DNA of 33,065 bases, from the NCBI RefSeq assembly GCF_024437745.1, contig NZ_JANFNY010000060.1, positions 1 to 33,065 of the forward strand, written 5' to 3'. The notes below the pieces were generated by a model that saw only the letters and a list, made by a program, of their open reading frames with translations, was not told the DNA's origin and made no database searches. The first letter of the stretch is position 1, and each line of letters begins with the position of its first letter. The stretch is from Roseomonas sp. GC11 (GTDB lineage: Bacteria > Pseudomonadota > Alphaproteobacteria > Acetobacterales > Acetobacteraceae). Below are positions 15,230-21,453 of the stretch, piece after piece. The position numbers and the translations under genes were made by a program.

Positions 15230-15915
15230 CCATGGCCCAGACTCTTCCTCTCCCTCTCCCCCTGGCCGAGGCGGGCCCGCTCCCGTCTCCGCTGGCCTCG
15301 CCGCTGGAGGCCACCCGGCTCTACTACCAGGACCGCTTCGCCCGCGCCGGCGACACGCCCCAGGGCGTGGACTGGCGCGACGAGACGGCGCAGGACCTGC
15401 GGCTGTCGCGCCTGGTCGGCCATCTCGACCTGCGCGGGGCCAGCCTGCTCGATGTCGGCTGTGGCACCGGCGCCCTGCTGCGGCTGCTGGCGCGGGAGCG
15501 CGCGGGCTGCGCCGCCTATGCGGGGATCGACCTCGTCCCGGCCATGGTGGCGGCGGCGCGCGCCCGCCACCCGGAGCAGCCGGACGCAACCTTCCGCTGC
15601 CTCGCGCTGGAGGCGCTGCCACCCGGCGAGACGCATGATTTCGTCGTCGCCAGCGGCATCTTCAACGTCCAGGCCGGCATCGGCGCGGCCGAATGGGCGG
15701 CGCATGTCGAGGCCACGCTGGACGCGATGTGGCGGCGGGCGCGCCGGGGCATCGCCTTCAACATGCTCAGCGGCCATGCCGACCAGCCGCGCCCCGGCCT
15801 GCACCATGCCGCGCCGGGCGCGCTGGTGGACCGGCTGGCGGCGCGCCTGTCGCACCGCTTCGTGCTCGACCAGGGCTACGGGCTGTTCGACTTCACCCTC
15901 AGCCTGTTCCGCTAG
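15226..15915 (+). CDS. Class I SAM-dependent methyltransferase
   Basis: A 229-residue methyltransferase with motif I LLDVGCGTGALL (residues 74-85), an acidic AGIDLVPAMV after strand 2, and HDFVVASGIFNVQAG for the motif IV region. A final strand pair ends in FDFTLSLFR. The phrase 'asGiFNv' with a late 'GIAFNML' resembles small methyltransferases often found in glycan and flagellin-modification clusters. It has no extra domain, unlike the other two methyltransferases here. ATGA overlap with the upstream hydroxylase gene suggests co-translation. O-methylation of the hydroxylated product is an inference. Confidence 0.83.
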   Translation: MTMAQTLPLPLPLAEAGPLPSPLASPLEATRLYYQDRFARAGDTPQGVDWRDETAQDLRLSRLVGHLDLRGASLLDVGCGTGALLRLLARERAGCAAYAGIDLVPAMVAAARARHPEQPDATFRCLALEALPPGETHDFVVASGIFNVQAGIGAAEWAAHVEATLDAMWRRARRGIAFNMLSGHADQPRPGLHHAAPGALVDRLAARLSHRFVLDQGYGLFDFTLSLFR

Positions 15916-15971
15916 CCCTTCGCCAAGGCCCCGGCGCGCCGCGCCGCCGCATCATCGCAGGACATCCCTCC

Positions 15972-16808
15972 ATGAATGCCATGACCCAACCCGGCGGAGA
16001 CCGCCCCCAGGACAGCACGGCCGAGGGCGTGCCCACCGCCCTGCTGCGCCGCGTGCGCTATGAGATCGAGAGCCTGGGCTTCTCGATCGTCGAGGATGCG
16101 GTGCCGGAGCCGCTGCTCACCCGGCTGCGCGCGGAATTGCTGGAGGCCCTGCGGCAGGACCAGGAATGGTTCGGCCACCTGCCCGGCAAGGACCCGGCAC
16201 GGGTGGACAACCTCGTCCTGCATGGCGGCGCCTTCCTGGAGCTGCTGGAGACGCCGGTGATCCGGGCGGTGTTCCGCCAGGTCTTCGACCCGCATTGCAT
16301 CGTCTACAATTACGGCTCGACGGTGCTGGATCCGGGGGCGCGGCCGGGGGCCTCGCGCATCCATGTCGATGCCGGGCGGGTCATCCCCGGCTATGCCAGC
16401 GCGCTGCTCATGACGCTGGCGCTGGACCCCTTCACCGAGGAGAACGGCGCCACGCAATACCTGCCCGGCTCGCAGGAGCAGCTGGAACCGCCGGAGGAGG
16501 CGCTCTTCGCGCGCCATGCCGTCTCGGTGGCGCGGCCGCGCGGCGCGGCGCTGTTCTTCAACCCGCGCGCCTGGCACCGCGCCGGCTTCAACACCACCGC
16601 TGAACGGCGCTGCGGGCTGACGCTCTATGCCGTGCGGCCCTTCATGAAGCCGCGCTTCGATTTCCCGCGCTTCTTCACGGAAGAGGCGGCGGCGGCGCTC
16701 AGCCCCTCGCTGCGCAGCTGGCTCGGCTTCAACGCGCGGGTGCCGGCGCGGATGGATGAGTTCTACCGGCCGCAGGAGCAGCGCCTCTATCTCGGGGGGC
16801 AGAGTTGA
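15972..16808 (+). CDS. Phytanoyl-CoA dioxygenase (PhyH)-family hydroxylase 2
   Basis: The 278-residue protein is a second Fe(II)/2-oxoglutarate oxygenase, distinct from the one at 14360. It has YEIESLGFSIVEDAVPEPLL at the start, IHVDAGRVIPGY carrying the HxD ligands (H131, D133), LDPFTEENGATQYLPGSQE, and AWHRAGFNTTAERR with the distal His (H202) and the 2-oxoglutarate arginine. All iron ligands are present, so it should be active. Two non-identical PhyH genes in one operon suggest two hydroxylation positions, or one hydroxylation and one further oxidation. The next gene starts with TTG overlapping this stop. Confidence 0.85.
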   Translation: MNAMTQPGGDRPQDSTAEGVPTALLRRVRYEIESLGFSIVEDAVPEPLLTRLRAELLEALRQDQEWFGHLPGKDPARVDNLVLHGGAFLELLETPVIRAVFRQVFDPHCIVYNYGSTVLDPGARPGASRIHVDAGRVIPGYASALLMTLALDPFTEENGATQYLPGSQEQLEPPEEALFARHAVSVARPRGAALFFNPRAWHRAGFNTTAERRCGLTLYAVRPFMKPRFDFPRFFTEEAAAALSPSLRSWLGFNARVPARMDEFYRPQEQRLYLGGQS

Positions 16809-17959
16809 GCGGGGCCTTGCCTGCCCCCACGCCGCAGCGCCGGGGCCGCGCGGCCGCCGCCTGCCCGGTTTGCGGCGCGCGCGGCCTGCTGCCTCTGCCA
16901 GCCCCCGGCCTGCGCGGCATGGTCAGCGATGGGCGCATGATCGGCCTGCCCACAGCCCGCTGGCACTGCCGCCGCTGTGGCTGCGCCGGCCTCTCGCCGC
17001 GCGTGGCGAGGCGGCTGCCGCGCCGTTTGTTCGGGGCGGGCTATGAACTCAACCGTCAGGCGCCGACCCCGTATGAGGTCGCGCGCCAGGAAGGTCTTGC
17101 GCGGCGGATCGCTGCCCTCTGGCCTGATGCGGCGGCCCCGGCCTCGGTGCTCGATATCGGCTGTGGCAATGGTACCTTGCTGCGGGCGCTGGGCGCGCTG
17201 TGGCCGGCGGCCCGCCTGGCCGGGGTGGAACCCGCGCCGCAGGCGGCCGCGGCCGCCCGGCGAGGGGGCCTCGCGGTGCAGGCCACGGCCCGCCCCGGCC
17301 AGCGCGCGGCGCTGGTGGTGTCGGTGAATGTCATCGAGCACACGGCCGATCCGCTGGGCTTCCTCCGCCTGCTGCGCCGCTGCGTGGCGCCGGGCGGCCA
17401 TGCCCTGCTGCTCTGCCCCGATGGCAGCCTGCCCTGGGTTGAGCTTCTGGTCCTTGACCACCGTTTCTCCTTCCTGCCGCGGGCCTTGGGCTGGCTGGCG
17501 GGCCGTGCCGGGTGGCGGGTCTGCCGGGCCGAGCCACAGCCCGGCGGGACCCAAGCCCTGCTGCTGCGCGCCGGACCCGTGCGCCGTGCCGCCCTGCCGC
17601 CCGGCGCGCATGGGGCCACCGCGCGGCGGCGCTACATGGCCCGCTGGGCCCGCCTGGGCCATGCGCTGCTGGCGCGGGCGCCGGAGGGGCGCCTGCTCGG
17701 CTTCGGCCTCGGCGAGACGGCGCAATTGCTGCGGGCCTATGCCGGGCCGCTGTGGCGGCGCCTCGATGGGCTGACCGCCGATCCCGCGGCCTGTTCCGGC
17801 CAGGGGGGGATCATCCTCGGCAAGCCCTTGGTGGCTGTGGAGGAGGCGGGGGCGCTGCTCATGCTGGTCGCCCCGGCCGCGCAGGCGGGCCTTGCCCCCC
17901 GGCTGCTGGCGCGCTCCGCGGCGCCGGTGCTGCGCTGGGATGATCTGGTGGCCCGTTAA
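16805..17959 (+). CDS. Class I SAM methyltransferase with N-terminal CxxC zinc module and extra C-terminal domain
   Basis: The 384-residue product has CPVC (C20/C23) and CRRC (C55/C58) pairs forming a likely zinc ribbon. A methyltransferase core follows: SVLDIGCGNGTLL (114-126), LAGVEP, VVSVNVIEHTADPLGFL and APGGHALLLCP. Its last ~130 residues, with GFGLGETAQLLRAY, resemble the C-terminal domain of sugar C-methyltransferases of the TylC3/NovU type, in which a cluster-encoded enzyme makes a branched deoxysugar. The only reasonable start is TTG at 16805, overlapping the previous stop. That type acts on keto-sugars, which would fit a pathway using a WecE-like enzyme, but this is inference. Confidence 0.8.
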   Translation: MSGALPAPTPQRRGRAAAACPVCGARGLLPLPAPGLRGMVSDGRMIGLPTARWHCRRCGCAGLSPRVARRLPRRLFGAGYELNRQAPTPYEVARQEGLARRIAALWPDAAAPASVLDIGCGNGTLLRALGALWPAARLAGVEPAPQAAAAARRGGLAVQATARPGQRAALVVSVNVIEHTADPLGFLRLLRRCVAPGGHALLLCPDGSLPWVELLVLDHRFSFLPRALGWLAGRAGWRVCRAEPQPGGTQALLLRAGPVRRAALPPGAHGATARRRYMARWARLGHALLARAPEGRLLGFGLGETAQLLRAYAGPLWRRLDGLTADPAACSGQGGIILGKPLVAVEEAGALLMLVAPAAQAGLAPRLLARSAAPVLRWDDLVAR

Positions 17960-18037
17960 CAACCTGCCGGTCGGGGCCGCCGGGCCAGGGCCTGGGGCGC
18001 AGGGGGGAGGGGGCGTGCCAGGCTATCCCTCCCTTTC

Positions 18038-18065
18038 CGCCCCTGTGGCTTTTCGCCCCTGTGGC
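18038..18065. repeat. Two 12-bp direct repeats CGCCCCTGTGGC
   Basis: CGCCCCTGTGGC occurs at 18038-18049 and again at 18054-18065, with a 16-bp period and a CTTTT-type spacer, in the otherwise featureless 138-bp gap before the small membrane-protein gene. It could be a tandem regulator site or a short slippage product. Confidence 0.45.
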
Positions 18066-18097
18066 GCCGGATACCGCGCCGCCCTAAGCTGGCGGGC

Positions 18098-18649
18098 ATG
18101 TTCACCCCGGACCAGGGCCATTTCACCCGCAGCGCCGTGCCGGAGGGCGTGGCCTTCACCATCCGCCCCGCCCGCCCCTCGCGGGGGTTCCAGGCGGCGG
18201 CGCTGCTGCTGGTGGGGTTGTTCGGCCTGCCGGTGCTGGCGGTCCTCATCGACCCGCGCCGGCATGACGTGGTGTCGCTGGGGGCGGCCCTGGCGGGGCT
18301 GGCGGTGACGGTGCTGGCCCTGCTGGCCCTGCGCCGCTCGCGCCAGGGGCGCGCGCCGCGCCGCCTGCTGGCCGATGCCGCCGGGCTGGCCCTGCCTGAG
18401 GGCGAGCGCCTGCCCTGGAGCGCCGTGCGGGCGCTGCGCCTGGAGCAGCCGGAGCCCGGCCGCCATGCCGCCACGGCGCCGGGGATGCACGCGCTGGCCG
18501 CGCGCATCGCGGCGCGGCAGCACGCGGCGGAAACCCGCCTCTGGGCCGATCTGGCGCCGCCGGACCCGCCCCGCCTGCTGGCGGCGGGGCTGGGGCCGGA
18601 GGTGGCCGAGGCCCTGCGCGCGGCGCTGCTGGCCGAGCGCCCTCAATAG
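18098..18649 (+). CDS. Small hypothetical membrane protein
   Basis: This 183-residue protein is not recognised. Residues about 31-52 and 58-81 are hydrophobic and should span the membrane twice. The rest is an Ala/Arg-rich soluble tail with LLADAAGLALPEGERLPWSAVRALRLE, reminiscent of the post-TM segment of bacterial PH-like membrane proteins in which a basic beta-strand follows the hairpin; that resemblance is weak. It converges on flgH and overlaps its stop by 7 bp. The direct repeat at 18038 lies just upstream. Confidence 0.6.
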   Translation: MFTPDQGHFTRSAVPEGVAFTIRPARPSRGFQAAALLLVGLFGLPVLAVLIDPRRHDVVSLGAALAGLAVTVLALLALRRSRQGRAPRRLLADAAGLALPEGERLPWSAVRALRLEQPEPGRHAATAPGMHALAARIAARQHAAETRLWADLAPPDPPRLLAAGLGPEVAEALRAALLAERPQ

Positions 18650-19404
18650 GGCATGACGCGTTCCATCAGCTGCTGGCCCCAGCGCGGGCGCTGCAGGTCG
18701 CTCGACACGCCGCGGCCGCCATAGGCAATCCGCGCCTCGGCGATCTTCTCGGCCGCGATGCGGTTATTGGGCCGCACATCCTCGGGCCGGATCAGGCCGC
18801 GCAGCTGCAATTCGCGCAGCTCGTTGTTGACGCGGATTTCCTGCGAGCCGGCGATCTCCAGATTGCCGCTCGGCAGCACGCGCACCACCGTGGCGGCGAC
18901 CTGGAGGCGGATCTTCTCCGTGCGGCGGATCTTGCCGGTGCCATTGGCGGTGGACTCGCCGCCCATCTCGAAGGCGGGGTCGTTGTTGCCGCCGAACATC
19001 TGCCCGACCAGGCCGAAGAGCGAGGGCACCTTGAAGGTCTGCGAGGCCTCGCGCTCCAGCTCGGTCTTGTTGTCGAGCTGGGCGCTGTCGTCGAGGTCGA
19101 TCTCGACGGTCAGCAGGTCGCCCACGGTGCGGGCGCGCTGGTCGCGGAAGAAGGTGCGCGCGCCCGGGCGCCAGAGCGAGCCCATCATCGTCGGCCCGCT
19201 ATTGCCCATGCGCGGGCGCGAGGCGGCATCGAGCGGCGTATCCGCCTCCGGCGTGGGCGGGATGCCCTCGATGGAGCCGGGTTGCGAGATCGGCGGCGGC
19301 TTCTGGAAATGCCCCCAGCTGTCGCAGGCACCGAGGCCGAGCGGCAGCAGGCCCAGCAGCAGGGTGCGGCGGGCGATGCGCAGGGCGGAACGGCCGGCGG
19401 TCAT
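18643..19404 (-). CDS. flgH: Flagellar L-ring lipoprotein FlgH
   Basis: FlgH forms the outer-membrane L-ring bushing around the flagellar rod. The product (253 residues) starts with a lipoprotein signal and lipobox L24-G25-A26-C27. Family blocks follow: SLWRPGARTFFRDQRARTVGDLLTVEIDLDDSAQLDN, VAATVVRVLPSGNLEIAGSQEIRVNNE, LQLRGLIRPEDVRPNNRIAAEKIAEARIAYGGRG and a WGQQLMERVMPY end. ATG at 19404 is preferred to an upstream in-frame ATG because it gives a perfect lipoprotein signal and has a GAGGAAG site. It is the last gene of the motA-flgF-flgG-flgA-flgH transcription unit. Confidence 0.96.
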   Translation of the reverse strand: MTAGRSALRIARRTLLLGLLPLGLGACDSWGHFQKPPPISQPGSIEGIPPTPEADTPLDAASRPRMGNSGPTMMGSLWRPGARTFFRDQRARTVGDLLTVEIDLDDSAQLDNKTELEREASQTFKVPSLFGLVGQMFGGNNDPAFEMGGESTANGTGKIRRTEKIRLQVAATVVRVLPSGNLEIAGSQEIRVNNELRELQLRGLIRPEDVRPNNRIAAEKIAEARIAYGGRGVSSDLQRPRWGQQLMERVMPY

Positions 19405-19417
19405 GTTCGTCTTCCTC

Positions 19418-19858
19418 TCATGGCGCGCCGCGCACCTCGGCCGTGCCATCGGCCACGACCATGGCGCGGATGGTGCGCCCGCTCTGCGGGTTGTGCACCC
19501 GGATCTCCTCGCCGACCGCGCCGGATTCCATGGCGCGGCCCTCCAGTTCCAGCGTCATGCCCTCGCGCTTCCAGAAGACGCGGATCATCTGGGTGGAGCG
19601 CACGGCCGCGCGCTCACCAATGTCACGCTCGCTCAGCGCGACCAGGCCGCGCACGCGGCGCTTGACCTCCATGCCCACGATGTCGCGCTCCGCGCTGACC
19701 ATGCCGGGCTGCTCGCGGCGCGGCGTCTGCGGCTCGATATCCTCGGGCCGCAGGATGTCGCCGGGCGAGAGGGAGCGGGTGGCGTGCCAGACCTCGCGCG
19801 CCGCCGCCGGCCCGGCCAGCAGCAGCGCCGTGGCGAGCAGGGTGCGCAGCCTGAGCAT
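19418..19858 (-). CDS. flgA: FlgA, P-ring assembly chaperone
   Basis: FlgA is a periplasmic chaperone for FlgI in P-ring assembly. The 146-residue protein has a signal peptide (about 1-20, TLLATALLLAGPAAA), a SAF-type domain with LSPGDILRPEDIE and then DIVGMEVKRRV, and the C-terminal family block AVRSTQMIRVFWKREGMTLELEGRAMESGAVGEEIRVHNPQSGRTIRA. It is shorter than the roughly 220-residue enterobacterial protein, having only the conserved C-terminal part, as in many alphaproteobacteria. It lies 11 bp after flgG and 13 bp before flgH. Confidence 0.93.
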   Translation of the reverse strand: MLRLRTLLATALLLAGPAAAREVWHATRSLSPGDILRPEDIEPQTPRREQPGMVSAERDIVGMEVKRRVRGLVALSERDIGERAAVRSTQMIRVFWKREGMTLELEGRAMESGAVGEEIRVHNPQSGRTIRAMVVADGTAEVRGAP

Positions 19859-19869
19859 CCGCCCTGCCC

Positions 19870-20652
19870 TCAGCGCACGTTGTTGGCGGTCTGCAGCATC
19901 TGGTCCGTCGCCTCGATCACCTTCGAATTCATTTCGTAGGCGCGCTGCGCGGCGATCAGCGAGGTGATCTCCTGCACGACATTGACGTTGGAGGCCTCAA
20001 GATAGCCCTGCCGCACCTTGGCGTAGCCAGCATCGGAGGGCAGGCCCTGGTTGGGCTGGCCGGAGCCTTCCGTCTCCAGGAACTTGTTGCCGCCGATGGC
20101 CTCCAGCCCCGCCTCGTTGGGGAAGAGATAGAGCTGCAGGCGGCCGACATTCTGCTGCTGGCCATTGGCCTGGGTCACCAGCACCTCACCCGCCTGGTTG
20201 ACGGTGACTTCCTTGGCGTCGATCGGGATGGTGATGGCCGGCTGCACCGGATAGCCCTCGGTGGTGACGAGCTGGCCTTCCTGCGAGAGTTTGAAGCTGC
20301 CATCGCGGGTATAGGCGGTGGTGCCGTCCGGCAGGTCGATGCCGAAATAGCCACGCCCCTCAAGGGCGAGGTCGTAGCGGTTGCCCGTCTCCCCCAGCGT
20401 GCCCTGGAGCGTGATGCGGTTGATGGCCGAGCCGCGCACGCCAAGGCCCACCTGCGTGCCCACCGGCAGCAGCGTGCCCGTCTCGGAGGAGGATGAGCCG
20501 ACGCGCTCGGCGGACTGGTAGATCAGGTCCTGGAACTCCGCCTTGCGCCGGGTGAAGGCGGTGGTGGAGACGTTGGCGATGTTGTGGGCGATGACCTCGA
20601 CATTGGTCTGCTGGGCCTGCATGCCCGTCGCGGCGATGTTCATGGCGCGCAT
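19870..20652 (-). CDS. flgG: Flagellar distal rod protein FlgG
   Basis: FlgG builds the distal rod crossing the peptidoglycan and outer membrane. The 260-residue product has the classic start MRAMNIAATGMQAQQTNVEV with IAHNIANVSTTAFTRRKAEF, the middle LEGRGYFGIDLPDGTTAYTRDGSF, and the end GYLEASNVNVVQEITSLIAAQRAYEMNSKVIEATDQML. Length and termini are typical; the rod protein is secreted by the flagellar export system without a cleaved signal. It has an AAGGA site and lies 41 bp after flgF. Confidence 0.97.
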   Translation of the reverse strand: MRAMNIAATGMQAQQTNVEVIAHNIANVSTTAFTRRKAEFQDLIYQSAERVGSSSSETGTLLPVGTQVGLGVRGSAINRITLQGTLGETGNRYDLALEGRGYFGIDLPDGTTAYTRDGSFKLSQEGQLVTTEGYPVQPAITIPIDAKEVTVNQAGEVLVTQANGQQQNVGRLQLYLFPNEAGLEAIGGNKFLETEGSGQPNQGLPSDAGYAKVRQGYLEASNVNVVQEITSLIAAQRAYEMNSKVIEATDQMLQTANNVR

Positions 20653-20693
20653 GGGTCGTGTCCTTCAGAAGCCGTGCTGGCTCATCATGGGTT

Positions 20694-21452
20694 TCAGTTC
20701 GGACGCCCCAGCGTCTCGATCAGGCGGCGGATGCGGCTGTCATCGTCGGCGATGATGCGCTGTATGCCCTCATAGGAGCGTTGCAGCAGGGTGAGGTTGG
20801 CCAGCTCCGTCACCGGCTGAACGGTCGAGGCCTCGAGCGAGCCCTGCACCAGGCGCACGCGGTTGTCGGGGGAGTCGAGGTCCACCGGCTGCGCGGTGTT
20901 GGCCGGAAAATCGAAGAGCCCGTCACCGGCCTTGCGCAGCCCGCGCATGTCGCCGCCGGAATAGACGGCGACGCGCCCGGCCTGCTCCACCCGCCCCTCA
21001 TTGGTGACGAGGATATTGCCGTTGGCGCGGATCTCGACGGCGGTGACGCGGTCGGGGAAGCGGATGGGTGCGCCGCCCTCGCCGAGCACGGCGCGGCCCT
21101 GGCCGTCCACCAGCGTGCCCTCGGGGCTGACCTTGAAGCGCCCGTCGCGCGTATAGCCCGGCTGGCCACCCGGGCGCTGCACGGCGAAGAAGGCCTCGCC
21201 ATCGATGGCGAGGTCGAGCGGGTTGCCGGTGGAGGAGATCGCGCCCTGGCGGTTCTCGATATAGGTGGCGCGGTCCTGCACGAAGGCGATCTCGCGCCCT
21301 GGCACGTTCAGCTTGTTGACGTAGGTCTGGAACAGGGTGCGGTCGCCGCGGTAGCCGTTGGTGTTGGCGTTGGCGAGGTTGTTGGCCACCACATCCAGCT
21401 GTTGCCGCAGCGCGAGCTGGCCGGAGAGGCCGACGATGCTGGGGCTGTCCAT
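20694..21452 (-). CDS. flgF: Flagellar proximal rod protein FlgF
   Basis: FlgF is a proximal rod component. From ATG at 21452 the product has 252 residues, with IVGLSGQLALRQQLDVVANNLANANTNGYRGDRTLF at the N-terminus, LAIDGEAFFAVQRPGGQPGYTRDGRFKVSPEG in the middle, and VRLVQGSLEASTVQPVTELANLTLLQRSYEGIQRII at the C-terminal helix. The upstream open frame overlaps the previous gene and is not used. It starts 1 bp after the stop of the large periplasmic protein gene, so the two are translationally coupled. Confidence 0.95.
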   Translation of the reverse strand: MDSPSIVGLSGQLALRQQLDVVANNLANANTNGYRGDRTLFQTYVNKLNVPGREIAFVQDRATYIENRQGAISSTGNPLDLAIDGEAFFAVQRPGGQPGYTRDGRFKVSPEGTLVDGQGRAVLGEGGAPIRFPDRVTAVEIRANGNILVTNEGRVEQAGRVAVYSGGDMRGLRKAGDGLFDFPANTAQPVDLDSPDNRVRLVQGSLEASTVQPVTELANLTLLQRSYEGIQRIIADDDSRIRRLIETLGRPN

Positions 21453-21453
21453 G

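Noticed and set aside
12530-15622. 1030-codon minus-strand open frame opposite the glycan operon
   Set aside because: It is antisense to four well-recognised genes (acyltransferase, beta-propeller, PhyH hydroxylase, methyltransferase) and has no recognisable domain. Long antisense frames are expected at this GC content.
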